A stretch of 64,000 nucleotides of DNA from Curtobacterium sp. MCLR17_032 (GTDB taxonomy: Bacteria > Actinomycetota > Actinomycetes > Actinomycetales > Microbacteriaceae), in contig NZ_CP126268.1 in NCBI RefSeq assembly GCF_003234795.2, forward strand, positions 186,001 to 250,000, in the 5' to 3' direction. Positions 54,142 through 63,991 of the stretch are shown here, piece after piece. A program made the translations under genes and the position numbers. Under the pieces are notes generated by a model. That model saw only the letters and a list, made by a program, of their open reading frames with translations, ran no database searches and was not told the DNA's origin. Position 1 is the first letter of the stretch; every line of letters starts with the position of its first letter.

Positions 54142-55293
54142 ATGCAGTGCGACTACTTCGACCGCGGGGTCTGCCGGTCGTGCACCCTGATGGGTCAGCC
54201 CTACGGAGACCAGGTCCTCGACAAGGAGCTCCGCACCCGCGAACTCCTGCACGACGCCGTCGACGCGGCCGGCGGCCCGGGGGCGGTGGAGTGGCTGCCG
54301 GCGGTGACCAGCCCGGAGTCCGGCTACCGCAACAAGGCGAAGATGGTCGTCGGCGGCACGGTGCAGCAGCCGACCGTCGGGATCCTCGACGAGCGGCAGC
54401 GCGGGGTCGACCTGCGGCACTGCGGCATCTGCACGCCGGGCATCCAGCACGCGCTGCCGGTCCTGGCCGACTTCATCGCGTCCGCCGGGCTGATGCCGTA
54501 CGACGTCCGGCAGCGTCGTGGTGAGCTGAAGTACGTGCTCGTCACCGAGTCGCCCGACGGCGAGCTGATGGTGCGGTTCGTGCTCCGCAGCGAGGGGCAG
54601 TTGCCGCGCCTGCGTGACCGGCTCGGCGAGCTCCGCCGGGTCCTGCCGCAGGCCGTCGTGGTCACCGCGAACCTGCTGCCCGAGCACAAGGCCGTGACCG
54701 AGGGGGACCGGGAGGTCGTGCTCACGGAGCAGCAGACCCTGCCGATGCGCCTGGGGCCGGTGACGATGCACCTGCGCCCGCAGAGCTTCTTCCAGACGAA
54801 CACGTCCGTCGCGACGCAGCTGTACGCGCAGGCGTCGGCGTGGATCGACGAGGTCGGCCCGGCCTCGATGTGGGACCTGTACTGCGGCGTCGGCGGGTTC
54901 GCGCTGCACGCCGCACGTCCGGGTCGATCGGTGACCGGCATCGAGACCAGCCGCGAGGCGATCGTGTCCGCGAAGCAGTCCGCCCGCGAGGCCGGCCTGA
55001 CCGACGTCCGCTTCGCCGCCGACGACGCCACCGCCCACGCGCTGCGTGCCCGCCCCGGTACCGCCCCGGAACTCGTCGTCGTCAACCCGCCGCGGCGCGG
55101 CATCGGCGCCGAGCTCGCGGGCTGGTTCGAGAGGTCCGAGGTCCGGCACGTCGTCTACTCCAGCTGCAACCCGGTGACGCTCGCCCGCGACCTCGCGGTG
55201 ATGCCCTCGTTCCGGCTGCGGCGCGTCCGCGTGCTCGACATGTTCCCGCAGACGGGGCACCTCGAGGCCGTCACGCTGCTGTCGCGGGCCTGA
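54142..55293 (+). CDS. rlmC: 23S rRNA (uracil747-C5)-methyltransferase RlmC
   Basis: 383 aa. The N-terminal iron-sulfur cysteines C3, C11, C14 and C94 (HCGIC) and the absence of a TRAM domain define RlmC/RumB. PQSFFQTNTSVATQLYAQA and DLYCGVGGFAL (about 245-255) form the SAM site. VVNPPRRG carries the catalytic NPPR motif, and SSCNPVTLARD the nucleophile Cys342. Uses SAM to methylate U747 (E. coli numbering) of 23S rRNA. A terminator hairpin starts at its stop codon. Confidence 0.93.
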   Translation: MQCDYFDRGVCRSCTLMGQPYGDQVLDKELRTRELLHDAVDAAGGPGAVEWLPAVTSPESGYRNKAKMVVGGTVQQPTVGILDERQRGVDLRHCGICTPGIQHALPVLADFIASAGLMPYDVRQRRGELKYVLVTESPDGELMVRFVLRSEGQLPRLRDRLGELRRVLPQAVVVTANLLPEHKAVTEGDREVVLTEQQTLPMRLGPVTMHLRPQSFFQTNTSVATQLYAQASAWIDEVGPASMWDLYCGVGGFALHAARPGRSVTGIETSREAIVSAKQSAREAGLTDVRFAADDATAHALRARPGTAPELVVVNPPRRGIGAELAGWFERSEVRHVVYSSCNPVTLARDLAVMPSFRLRRVRVLDMFPQTGHLEAVTLLSRA

Positions 55294-55339
55294 CGGACGG
55301 GAGGCGCGGTGCGGGCCCGCCCCGCGCCTCCCGTCCGTC
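55292..55339. terminator. GGGAGGCGCGG-type terminator after rlmC
   Basis: An 18-bp stem GACGGACGGGAGGCGCGG and complement with a 12-nt loop. The left arm begins inside the rlmC stop codon. Confidence 0.88.
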
Positions 55340-55466
55340 GTCGGGTCGCCGGATCCACGATTGCCAGGGAACTCGGAAGGTCGTGTACCCGGGTACGTGC
55401 GATCGCCGCGCCCATGGGCATCGCGACGTACAGGGTCGGTCTGGGGTACATAGCACTACTGGGTAG

Positions 55467-56315
<849 letters not shown>

Positions 56316-56337
56316 CGACCGCGTCTCGCGCCGATCG

Positions 56338-56371
56338 GAAGCGCCCCACGACCTCGGTCGTGGGGCGCTTC
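56338..56371. terminator. Bidirectional terminator between Rpf and LCP genes
   Basis: A 16-bp stem GAAGCGCCCCACGACC and complement, ending in a T-containing tail on each side. It lies between convergent genes, 2 bp before the LCP stop. It is not of the GGGAGGCCCG family. Confidence 0.88.
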
Positions 56372-56372
56372 G

Positions 56373-57383
56373 TCATCCGGCGGCGTGGGTCGCGAGCCAG
56401 CCGGACACGTCGTCGGAGCGGAGCGCGATCGTCAGGCTGGAGACGGCCGACCGGTCGATCCGGACGTAGGACTGCCCGTCGTCGCTCGTGCCGCCACCGG
56501 CCGACGGCAGCGTCGTGGTGGACAGTCCGGCGGCCCGGAAGTCGCGGAGGGACCACCCCAGCCGGACGAGTGCCGAGAAGTCCAGGCCCGGGTCCACGGC
56601 GAGGTACTCGCTGCTCGAGGACACGAACCGCTGGATCGTCTCCGGGCTCGTCAGGGTGTCCTGGGAGACGACCCGTTGGACGACCGCGCGCATGAACGCC
56701 TGCTGGTTCCGCACCCGGGTGTGGTCGGCGTCGGCGAAGGCGTACCGTTCGCGCACGAAGGCGAGGGCTGTGTCGCCGTCCATGCGGTTGGGGCCGACCG
56801 TGAAGTGGTGCCCCCGGGCGTCGAACGCGGTCGACGAGTCGACGGTGACGCCTCCCAGCGCGTCGGTCATGTCGGCGAGGCCCGCGAAGTCCATCTCGGC
56901 CACGTGGTCGACCCGGACGTCGAGGAGCTGTTCGACGGTCTGCACCGTGAGGGCGACACCGCCCCAGGAGTACGCGGCGTTGATCTTCGCGGTGCCGTGG
57001 CCGGGGACGTCGACCCAGGAGTCGCGGAGGATCGAGATCAGGGAGACCTGCCGGCGATCCGCTGACAGGTGCGCGAGCATCAGCACGTCCGCACGGCCGC
57101 CTGCTGCGCCGTCGTGGTCCGGGTCGAGTCGGGCACGGGAGTCCGAGCCGATGAGCAGGACGTTCACAGCGCCTCCGGTGGCGCTCGGGCGCGCACCCGT
57201 CGGGAACGGGGAGTCGATGACGGTCCGCCCTGCGTCGTAGCGGTGTGCCAGGCCACCGATGAACGCGCTGACGACCACGGCGAGGACGATCGTCACGAGC
57301 GTGAGCAGCCCGACGGCGATCAGCAGCGCGCGACGGACGGGGCGCCGGCGGTGGCTCCGGGCGAGGGCACGACGGCCGGACAT
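56373..57383 (-). CDS. LCP family (LytR-CpsA-Psr) glycopolymer ligase
   Basis: 336 aa. One N-terminal membrane helix (about residues 18-45) is followed by the extracytoplasmic LCP domain: VNVLLIGSDSRAR, RADVLMLAHLSADR, LISILRDSWVDVPG with the usual Arg-Asp, AKINAAYSWGG and FVRERYAFADADHTRVRNQQ. It would transfer cell-wall glycopolymers from undecaprenyl carriers to peptidoglycan. No LytR_C domain follows, unlike the second LCP gene at 61810. Confidence 0.9.
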   Translation of the reverse strand: MSGRRALARSHRRRPVRRALLIAVGLLTLVTIVLAVVVSAFIGGLAHRYDAGRTVIDSPFPTGARPSATGGAVNVLLIGSDSRARLDPDHDGAAGGRADVLMLAHLSADRRQVSLISILRDSWVDVPGHGTAKINAAYSWGGVALTVQTVEQLLDVRVDHVAEMDFAGLADMTDALGGVTVDSSTAFDARGHHFTVGPNRMDGDTALAFVRERYAFADADHTRVRNQQAFMRAVVQRVVSQDTLTSPETIQRFVSSSSEYLAVDPGLDFSALVRLGWSLRDFRAAGLSTTTLPSAGGGTSDDGQSYVRIDRSAVSSLTIALRSDDVSGWLATHAAG

Positions 57384-57438
57384 GGGACTCCCTGGGGGCA
57401 GGCCGGCCTGGTCACCGACTCACCCAGGGTGACACATC

Positions 57439-57876
57439 TCACATATCAGGTGCAAGTACCTCGTCGGGATCGGACCGCCGCACGCCGGCCACGATCGCGC
57501 CGAGCCGGGCGCGGAGCTCCGGGTCGTCCGGCAGGACCTCGCGCTCGATGTGCCGCGCGGTGTCCCACATCCGGCGCCCGTGCTCGGTCACGGTGACGAG
57601 TCGCCGACGGCCGTCCTCTGGGTGGGGACTGCGCTCGATCATCCCGTCGCGCTCCAGGCGCTCGAGGGTGCGCGACATCGTCTGGGGCTGGACGCGGGCG
57701 GTGCGGGCGATGACGTCGGCGCTGGTCGGTCCGGTGCGGAGGGCGATGTCGAGCGCGATGAGGGCGGCGTGCTGCAGCCCGATGGCCCGGAGACGCTCGT
57801 CCCACTCGCGTTCGACGGCGCGGGACGCAGCGGCGAGCAGGCGTCCGATCGGCCACTGCGCGGACTGGTCCTCCAT
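57439..57876 (-). CDS. MarR family transcriptional regulator
   Basis: 145 aa. The helix-turn-helix reads TSADVIARTARVQPQTMSRT, and the wing SPHPEDGRRRLVTVTEHG. The ATG at 57876 follows a TAGACT box by 6 nt without a ribosome site. It is divergent from the MMPL transporter with 87 bp between starts; a CAGCATGCTG palindrome in the MMPL promoter is a likely operator. Local control of the exporter is inferred. Confidence 0.87.
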   Translation of the reverse strand: MEDQSAQWPIGRLLAAASRAVEREWDERLRAIGLQHAALIALDIALRTGPTSADVIARTARVQPQTMSRTLERLERDGMIERSPHPEDGRRRLVTVTEHGRRMWDTARHIEREVLPDDPELRARLGAIVAGVRRSDPDEVLAPDM

Positions 57877-57882
57877 GCCCCG

Positions 57883-57888
57883 AGTCTA
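57883..57888 (-). promoter_or_regulatory. -10 box of the MarR gene at 57876
   Basis: TAGACT on the minus strand, 6 nt before the ATG; leaderless spacing. Confidence 0.5.
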
Positions 57889-57928
57889 CGGTGGAGCAGT
57901 CCACCCGACCGCGGTGTGCCGCAAAGTG

Positions 57929-57956
57929 TTCAGCATGCTGACGATCGGTGTACGCT
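57929..57956 (+). promoter_or_regulatory. Promoter of the MMPL gene with embedded palindrome
   Basis: TTCAGC (-35) and TACGCT (-10) are separated by 16 bp; the GTG start follows the -10 by 7 nt. The perfect palindrome CAGCATGCTG at 57931-57940 overlaps the -35 and spacer and is a candidate MarR operator. Confidence 0.55.
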
Positions 57957-57963
57957 CGCCGTC

Positions 57964-60108
57964 GTGCCCCGCTCCCTCCGCATCGCGATCCCCGCCCTCG
58001 TCATCCTCGTCTGGCTGGTCGTCGCCTCGGTCGGCGGCCCCTTCTTCGGGCGGATCTCCGAGGTCTCGACGAACGACCAGACCTCGTTCCTGCCGGCCTC
58101 CGCCGACGCCACCGCGGTACAGGACCGCAGCAGTGCCTTCCGGGACGCCAGCGGGGCGCCGGCCATCGTCGTGCTCGAGCGGGACGGCGGGCTGACGTCC
58201 GCCGACACCGCCGCCGCTGACCGGATCGCCGAGGCGCTCGGGGACCGGGACGACGTCGACCAGGTCAGCCCGGTGATCCCGAGCCGGGACGGGGACGCGG
58301 TCGAGGTCGTCGCCACGCTGACCGCCTCGGCCGAGACCGGGGACGCGGTCGCAGCGATCCGGGCGGACGTGGACGACGCCCTGCCGGACGGGCTGCGCGG
58401 GTACGTCACGGGTCCGGCGGGCTTCACCGCCGACCTCACCGAGGCATTCGCGGGCATCGACGGCCTGCTGCTCGGGGTTGCGCTCCTCGCGGTGCTCGTC
58501 ATCCTCATCGTGGTCTACCGCTCGCCGCTGCTGCCGTTCCTGGTGCTCGCCACCGCAGTGTTCGCCCTGACCGCGTCGATCCTGGTCGTCTGGGCACTGG
58601 CGAAGGCCGGCGTCGTCACCGTGAACGGGCAGGTGCAGGGCATCCTCTCGATCCTGGTGATCGGGGCCGCGACCGACTACGCGCTCCTCTACACGTCCCG
58701 GTACCGCGAGGCCCTCCGCGACCACCGCACCGGGTGGGACGCCACCAAGGCAGCACTCCGCGGCAGCCTCGAGCCGATCATCGCCTCGGGCGGCACGGTC
58801 ATCGTCGGCGTGCTGTGCCTGCTGCTGTCGGACCTCAACTCGAACAAGGCGCTCGGCCCGGTCGCGGCGATCGGCATCGCCTTCAGCGTGCTCGCCGCCC
58901 TCACCCTGCTGCCCGCGCTCCTCCTCTGCTTCCGGCGTGCCGCGTTCTGGCCGCTGCGTCCCGCGTTCGGCAGCGCCCACCCGGTGCTCACCGGCCCGGA
59001 CGCCCGGGGACTCTGGGCCCGGGTGGGCCGGCTCGTCGGGCGGCGCTCCCGGTTGGTCTGGATCGTCTGCACGGTCGGGCTCCTGGCGATGAGCACGGGC
59101 CTGCTCGGGCTGCGCGCTGACGGGGTGCCGCAGAGCGACCTGGTGATCGGGCAGTCGCAGGCCCGCGACGGCCAGACCGTGCTGGCGGACCACTTCCCCG
59201 GCGGCTCCGGCAGCCCGGCGCTCGTGCTCGGCGACGCGGACCGGATCGACCGTCTCGCCGACGCGGTCACCGGGGTGGACGGGGTCGACGGCGTCACCGC
59301 GGCCGCGAAGGACGCACCCTCCGGCACCACTCCGGTCGGCGCGGACGCCGCCGGCACGACGACCGGCACTGCCACCGGCGCCCCGGCTGCCGACCCGACC
59401 GTGTCACGCGGCCAGGTGCTCCTCGAGGCGACCCTCGCCGACCCGGCCGACTCCGCCGCGGCCGAGCGGACCGTCCGGCAGCTCCGCACCGCGGTCGAAC
59501 GGGTCGACCCCGGTGCCCGCGTGGGTGGCGTCACCGCGACCGCGATCGACACGAACGACACCGGCATCCGCGACCGCACCCTGATCATCCCCGTCGTCCT
59601 GGGCGTGATCCTGCTCATCCTGATGCTGCTGCTCCGGAGCATCGTGACACCGCTCGTCCTCATCGGCAGCGTCATCGTGTCCTTCGCGGCCGCACTCGGC
59701 GTCGGCGCGCTCGTCTTCGACCACCTGTTCCACTTCCCCGGAGCCGACCCGTCGGTGCCGCTGTTCTCGTTCGTGTTCCTGGTGGCGCTCGGCGTGGACT
59801 ACAACATCTTCCTCATGACCCGGGTGCGGGAAGAGACGCTCCGCCACGGTCCGCGCGAGGGCGTCCTGCGCGGGCTCGGGGCCACCGGTGGGGTGATCAC
59901 CTCTGCGGGGGTCGTGCTCGCCGCCACCTTCGCGGCCCTCGGGGTGATCCCGATCCTGTTCCTCGTGCAGATCGCCTTCGTCGTCGCGTTCGGGGTGCTG
60001 CTCGACACCGTGGTGGTCCGGTCCCTGCTCGTCCCGGCGCTCGTGCTCGACCTCGGTCGTCGGGCCTGGTGGCCGTCGCGCCTCTCGCGCCGACCGCGTG
60101 ACATGTGA
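57964..60108 (+). CDS. MMPL family RND-type transporter
   Basis: 714 aa with two repeats, each of one helix, an extracytoplasmic domain and five helices. GAATDYALLYTSRYREAL (first repeat) and LGVDYNIFLMTRVREE (second) contain the conserved Asp-Tyr pairs of the proton relay. The second extracytoplasmic domain has a roughly 25-residue Thr/Ala/Gly-rich insertion near residue 460. The GTG start has leaderless spacing to TACGCT. It exports lipids or drugs; MarR next door suggests response to a toxic compound. Confidence 0.9.
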   Translation: MPRSLRIAIPALVILVWLVVASVGGPFFGRISEVSTNDQTSFLPASADATAVQDRSSAFRDASGAPAIVVLERDGGLTSADTAAADRIAEALGDRDDVDQVSPVIPSRDGDAVEVVATLTASAETGDAVAAIRADVDDALPDGLRGYVTGPAGFTADLTEAFAGIDGLLLGVALLAVLVILIVVYRSPLLPFLVLATAVFALTASILVVWALAKAGVVTVNGQVQGILSILVIGAATDYALLYTSRYREALRDHRTGWDATKAALRGSLEPIIASGGTVIVGVLCLLLSDLNSNKALGPVAAIGIAFSVLAALTLLPALLLCFRRAAFWPLRPAFGSAHPVLTGPDARGLWARVGRLVGRRSRLVWIVCTVGLLAMSTGLLGLRADGVPQSDLVIGQSQARDGQTVLADHFPGGSGSPALVLGDADRIDRLADAVTGVDGVDGVTAAAKDAPSGTTPVGADAAGTTTGTATGAPAADPTVSRGQVLLEATLADPADSAAAERTVRQLRTAVERVDPGARVGGVTATAIDTNDTGIRDRTLIIPVVLGVILLILMLLLRSIVTPLVLIGSVIVSFAAALGVGALVFDHLFHFPGADPSVPLFSFVFLVALGVDYNIFLMTRVREETLRHGPREGVLRGLGATGGVITSAGVVLAATFAALGVIPILFLVQIAFVVAFGVLLDTVVVRSLLVPALVLDLGRRAWWPSRLSRRPRDM

Positions 60109-60120
60109 CACGCTGAGCGC

Positions 60121-60771
60121 ATGCCCGTACCCTCCACGCAGCCGGCCGCCGAGCGCAAGCTCCTCCGTGACACCGTCCAGGACAAGATCCGCGACGCGAT
60201 CATGGACGGCACCCTGGAGCCCGGCGAACGCCTCAACGACGACGACCTGATCGCCTGGCTCGGTGTCTCCCGCACCCCGATCCGCGAAGCGCTCGCCGAA
60301 CTGGCCCGCGCCGGACTGGTCGAGATGGCGCCGAACCGGTACACCCGGGTCGCCGCCCCCACCAAGACCGAGCTGCTCGACGCGTACCAGACCCTCGGCG
60401 TGATCTACGGCGGTGTCGTCCGGCTGGCGGTCCCGCGCTTCACCGACGCCGAGCGCCGCCGGGTCGTGGCGACGCTCGACCAGGTGCTCACACAACTCGG
60501 CAAGGGCGAGCAGGCAGCCCTGGCGCACGACGGCGCCGACGTCTACGCGATGTGGGCGGACGCGTGCGGCAACGCCTCGCTCGCGCAGCTCTGCAAGGCG
60601 ACGACCGACGGGCTGTCGTTCAAGCTCCGCGTGCCCGAGATCGCCGAGGTCGTGCCCGTGGACGTCGTCACACCCCGGATCGCGGACCTCCGTGACGCGG
60701 TGCGTGCGAAGGACCCGATCGCCGCCGAGCTGGCCATGGAGGCCGTGCACCTGCTGCCCGAGCGGAGCTGA
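60121..60771 (+). CDS. GntR family (FadR/VanR-type) regulator
   Basis: 216 aa. The winged helix reads RDTVQDKIRDAIMDGTLEPG and ERLNDDDLIAWLGVSRTPIR. The C-terminal FCD domain is all helical. Its usual metal-binding Asp and His residues are only partly visible (YAMWADACGNASL). It starts 13 bp after the MMPL stop, so it may share the transcript. The C-terminal PERS codons are repeated twice more beyond the stop. Confidence 0.85.
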   Translation: MPVPSTQPAAERKLLRDTVQDKIRDAIMDGTLEPGERLNDDDLIAWLGVSRTPIREALAELARAGLVEMAPNRYTRVAAPTKTELLDAYQTLGVIYGGVVRLAVPRFTDAERRRVVATLDQVLTQLGKGEQAALAHDGADVYAMWADACGNASLAQLCKATTDGLSFKLRVPEIAEVVPVDVVTPRIADLRDAVRAKDPIAAELAMEAVHLLPERS

Positions 60772-60829
60772 GACGTGAGCACCGAGCGGAGCTGAGCGGC
60801 GGGCACCGAGCGGAGCTGAGCGGCGGGCG
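60758..60829 (+). repeat. Three tandem 24-bp repeats at the GntR stop codon
   Basis: Units at 60758, 60782 and 60806 share CCGAGCGGAGCTGAG plus a 9-bp variable part. Each would encode PERS followed by a TGA stop, so the gene end has been copied twice downstream. Confidence 0.88.
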
Positions 60830-60834
60830 GTCGC

Positions 60835-61671
60835 TCAGGCCGGGAGCAGCCCGGTCGCGAGCCCCACGCCCCACAGCACCACGATCGCCGCGAGTGCCCC
60901 GAGGTGCCACCACCCGTGCATCACGAGCACGGCCGCGAACTCGCGGAGGAACGCGCTCGGCACCGACTGCCTGGCCGTCGGCGCCCCGAGCACCCGGGCG
61001 TCGAGGCCCGTCCGTCGCGCCGTCATCGCGGTGCGCATCACGTGGTAGTCGTTCGTGACGACGAGCGTCCGGCCGTGCAAGCCGGCGTCGCGCAGCACGT
61101 CGGCGGAGTACCGGAGGTTCTCGCGGGTGTTCGTCGACCGGCCCTCCCGGTGCACCAGTCCGGCGGGCACTCCGTGCGCGACCAGGTACTCCGCCATCGC
61201 GTCGGCCTCGGTGCGGTCCTCGTCCTCGCCCTGGCCGCCGGAGGGCACCACGACCGGCGTGCGGCCGGCGGCGACGGAGCGGTGGAACACCTCGAGCGTG
61301 CGGTCCAGGCGGGACCGCAGCATCGGCGAGACCGCACCGTGCACGAGCCCGCAGCCGAGGACGACCAGTGACTCGGCCTCCTCCGTGACCCGGACGTGGC
61401 CGTACGCGACCGCGGCGCCGAGGAACACGGCGAACACCAGCGCCAGGTACCCCGCCAGTGCCAGGACCAGCACGAGCAGCGCCGTGCTCACCGTGGTCCC
61501 GACGGCTGCGAGGACCGCGACCAGGACGCCGAGCGCCAGGACGGCCAGCCCGGCGACGAGCGCCAGCAACCGGGTCAGGCTCCGTGCGCCGCGCCGGAAC
61601 GCACGGGCCCCGTTCACCAGCAGGGGGACCGCCACGGCGGCGCAGCAGACGGCGACGACGGTCAGGAACAC
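60835..61671 (-). CDS. YdcF/ElyC-like DUF218 membrane protein
   Basis: 278 aa. Two to three N-terminal hydrophobic segments (residues 1-90) precede the DUF218 domain: SLVVLGCGLVHGAVSP, PVVVPSGGQGEDEDRTEADA, REGRSTNTRENLRYS and VVTNDYHVMRTAMTARR. A final helix is near residue 255-275. ElyC and SanA of this family act in envelope and vancomycin-sensitivity pathways. The GTG start at 61671 lies 7 nt after TACTGT. Confidence 0.85.
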   Translation of the reverse strand: MFLTVVAVCCAAVAVPLLVNGARAFRRGARSLTRLLALVAGLAVLALGVLVAVLAAVGTTVSTALLVLVLALAGYLALVFAVFLGAAVAYGHVRVTEEAESLVVLGCGLVHGAVSPMLRSRLDRTLEVFHRSVAAGRTPVVVPSGGQGEDEDRTEADAMAEYLVAHGVPAGLVHREGRSTNTRENLRYSADVLRDAGLHGRTLVVTNDYHVMRTAMTARRTGLDARVLGAPTARQSVPSAFLREFAAVLVMHGWWHLGALAAIVVLWGVGLATGLLPA

Positions 61672-61678
61672 GCGACCG

Positions 61679-61684
61679 ACAGTA
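61679..61684 (-). promoter_or_regulatory. -10 box of the DUF218 gene
   Basis: TACTGT on the minus strand, 7 nt before the GTG start; leaderless spacing. Confidence 0.5.
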
Positions 61685-61773
61685 CGGGGCGAGCATGGGT
61701 GGACGGGAGGCGTTGCGCACGTCCGGCACCGGGCCTCCCGGAACGGTGCGTACAGGACGTCCAGGCGGAATCC

Positions 61774-61802
61774 ATGTCATCTGCGCGCTCCACGGTTATG
61801 GT
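61774..61802 (+). promoter_or_regulatory. Promoter of the LCP-LytR_C gene
   Basis: ATGTCA and TATGGT separated by 17 bp; the GTG at 61810 follows the -10 by 7 nt. The in-frame ATG at 61798 lies inside the -10 box, so it is unlikely to be transcribed. Confidence 0.5.
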
Positions 61803-61809
61803 TCTCCCC

Positions 61810-63315
61810 GTGACGAACGCACCCGAGGAGACCAGGCCACGCCGGGCCGATCGCGCCGTGCCGCCCCGCCACGGACGCCGCAAGCGCCACTGGGGAGTCG
61901 TCTTCCCTGCGCTCGCCGGCGTCCTCACGATGGCTGTGCTGCTGAGCGGCGGGTACGCGGCGTACGCGTACAACCGCCTGGCCAGCAGCGTCACGAAGGT
62001 GGACGCGATCGGCAGTGCGCCGCCCGCGAAGGACGACGTCGACGGCCGCGCGATGAACATCCTGCTCGTCGGCGACGACCACCGTCCGGACAACGCGACG
62101 CCGGAGCAGATGGCGGAGCTCAACACCCAGTCCGACGGCGGCGCGACCAACACGGACACGATGATCGTGCTGCACATCGCCGCGGACGGCCGGAGCGCGA
62201 CGATGATCTCGTTCCCGCGCGACTCGTACGTGGACATCCCGGGCGTCGGCAAGGGCAAGCTCAACAGCGCGTTCTCGTACGGCACGATGAACGGCGGTGG
62301 GGACACCGGCGGTGCGAAGAAGCTCATCGCGACGATCCAGGGCCTCAGCGGGCTGACGATCGACCACTACGTGCGCGTCTCGCTGCTCGGGTTCTACGAG
62401 ATCGTCAAGCAGCTCGGTCCGGTGAACGTCTGCCTGAACCAGGCTGCCCAGGACGACTTCTCGGGTGTCGACCTGCCGGCCGGCGTCTCGGAGCTCAACG
62501 CGGCGCAGGCCCTGTCGTTCGTCCGGCAGCGGCACGGTCTGCCGAACGGTGACCTCGACCGCCAGGTCCGCCAGCAGTACTTCCTGTCGCAGGAGGCCCG
62601 GAAGATCCTGTCCGCCGGCACCCTGCTCAACCCGGTGAAGACGACGAACATCATCGACGCGATCGGCAGCTCGGTGGAGACCGACCAGGGGCTCGACATG
62701 CTGACCCTGGCGCGGCAGATGAGCAACCTGCGGCCGTCGAACATCAAGTCGGCGACGATCCCGATCCTCGGCACCCCGACGATCTACCCGAACGGGTCGG
62801 CACTGTCGATCGTCGAGGTCGACACCGCCGGCATGCCCGCGTTCGTGCAGAGCCTGGTCGGCGAGCCGCCGGCGTACACGCAGGCGACCGCGGCTGCGGC
62901 CGGGTCGGTCTCGGTGACGGTCTCGAACGGCAGCGGCGTCACGGGTGCCGCGGCCGCCGCTTCCGCGGTGCTCGCGGGTCGTGGCTTCCAGGTCGGCGCC
63001 CCGGGTTCCTCGGACACCACGGCGACGACGATGGTGCAGTACCCGGTCGGCATGGAGGCGCAGGCCAAGGCCCTGGTCGCCGTCGTGCCCGGCGCGGTGC
63101 CGGTCCAGAGCACCGCCGTGCAGGGGGTCACCCTGGTGCTCGGCACCGACGGCAAGACGCCGCAGGCCGCCGCCCAGCCGGGCACGTCGACGCCCGCCCC
63201 GGCGGAGCCGTCGAAGGAGGCCGCAGCGCCGAAGCCGACGACGGCGCCCGCCGAGCCGAGCCCGTCGTCCACCGCCGTCCACGAGTACGGCCAGGAGGGC
63301 GTCTGCATCAACTGA
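61810..63315 (+). CDS. LCP family protein with LytR_C domain
   Basis: 501 aa. A cytoplasmic basic stretch (RPRRADRAVPPRHGRRKRHW) and one membrane helix precede the LCP domain: MNILLVGDDHRPDN, NTDTMIVLHIAADGRSA, ISFPRDSYVDIPGVGKG and LSFVRQRHGLPNGDLDRQVR. The LytR_C domain follows at about residues 370-450 (VSVTVSNGSGVTGAAAAAS). A Pro/Ala-rich tail ends HEYGQEGVCIN with a lone cysteine. It attaches glycopolymers to peptidoglycan. The GTG at 61810 was chosen over ATG 61798, which is part of the -10 box. Confidence 0.9.
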   Translation: MTNAPEETRPRRADRAVPPRHGRRKRHWGVVFPALAGVLTMAVLLSGGYAAYAYNRLASSVTKVDAIGSAPPAKDDVDGRAMNILLVGDDHRPDNATPEQMAELNTQSDGGATNTDTMIVLHIAADGRSATMISFPRDSYVDIPGVGKGKLNSAFSYGTMNGGGDTGGAKKLIATIQGLSGLTIDHYVRVSLLGFYEIVKQLGPVNVCLNQAAQDDFSGVDLPAGVSELNAAQALSFVRQRHGLPNGDLDRQVRQQYFLSQEARKILSAGTLLNPVKTTNIIDAIGSSVETDQGLDMLTLARQMSNLRPSNIKSATIPILGTPTIYPNGSALSIVEVDTAGMPAFVQSLVGEPPAYTQATAAAAGSVSVTVSNGSGVTGAAAAASAVLAGRGFQVGAPGSSDTTATTMVQYPVGMEAQAKALVAVVPGAVPVQSTAVQGVTLVLGTDGKTPQAAAQPGTSTPAPAEPSKEAAAPKPTTAPAEPSPSSTAVHEYGQEGVCIN

Positions 63316-63376
63316 CGCCGGCCGGTCGGCCACGTCTCGCCGCTGTCATCCAGACTGGCATGTCACATTACGGGAC

Positions 63377-63991
63377 GTGGATGACGAGCTGCGCCGACGA
63401 CGGGACGAGGAGCGCGCCCTGCTGCTGCGGGTCGCCGCGGGGGACCGGGAGGCCTTCCGCCGGATCGACGAACGGTTCCGGCCGCTCGTCCTGCAGGTCG
63501 CCCGGCGCCAGCTGCACGACGCCTGGCTCGCTGAGGACGTCACGCAGGACGTGATGCTCGAGGTCTGGCGGCTCGCTCCCCGCTACGACCCGTCACACCC
63601 GGTGATCGCCTGGATCCGGACCATCGCGACCCGGCGGGCGATCGACCGGGTCCGGAAGGCCCAGGCGGACCGCGAGCGGGACCGGCGTCTGGGCATCCGC
63701 GACCACGAGGCACTCGACCACAGCTCACTGGACCGCGCCGAGGCCGTGCTCGACCGACAGGCGCTCCGCCGGGCACTGGGCACGCTGCCGGAGCGACAGC
63801 GGCACGCGGTGGTCCTGCGCTACCTGGCCGACCTGTCCGGCCCGGAGCTCGGGCGGGCGCTCGGGGTCCCCACCGGCACGGCGAAGTCGCGCGCGCGGGA
63901 CGGCGTGCTGACGCTCCGGCGGACCCTGGTCGGTCCGGCAGGCGAAGGCAGCGAGGGCTCCGGGCGCCGCCTGGGTAGGTTCGAGGGGTGA
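63377..63991 (+). CDS. sigK: ECF sigma factor, SigK-like
   Basis: 204 aa. Region 2 reads AWLAEDVTQDVMLEVWRLAP and PVIAWIRTIATRRAIDRVRK; region 4 reads LGTLPERQRHAVVLRYLADL and LGRALGVPTGTAKSRARDG. The overall layout is that of SigK (ECF19). The GTG at 63377 is the first start that gives the typical N-terminus VDDELRRRRDE. Its stop overlaps a GTG at 63988, as expected for a coupled anti-sigma gene (rskA), which is cut by the window edge. Confidence 0.85.
   Translation: MDDELRRRRDEERALLLRVAAGDREAFRRIDERFRPLVLQVARRQLHDAWLAEDVTQDVMLEVWRLAPRYDPSHPVIAWIRTIATRRAIDRVRKAQADRERDRRLGIRDHEALDHSSLDRAEAVLDRQALRRALGTLPERQRHAVVLRYLADLSGPELGRALGVPTGTAKSRARDGVLTLRRTLVGPAGEGSEGSGRRLGRFEG

Noticed and set aside
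60758..60829. CRISPR-like short tandem repeats
   Set aside because: Units are contiguous with no spacers and overlap a stop codon; there are no cas genes in the window.
61696..61735. Terminator-like GGGAGGCG...GGGCCTCCCGG downstream of an intergenic promoter
   Set aside because: Arms match only over about 8 bp and the site lies upstream of both divergent genes, so termination makes little sense.
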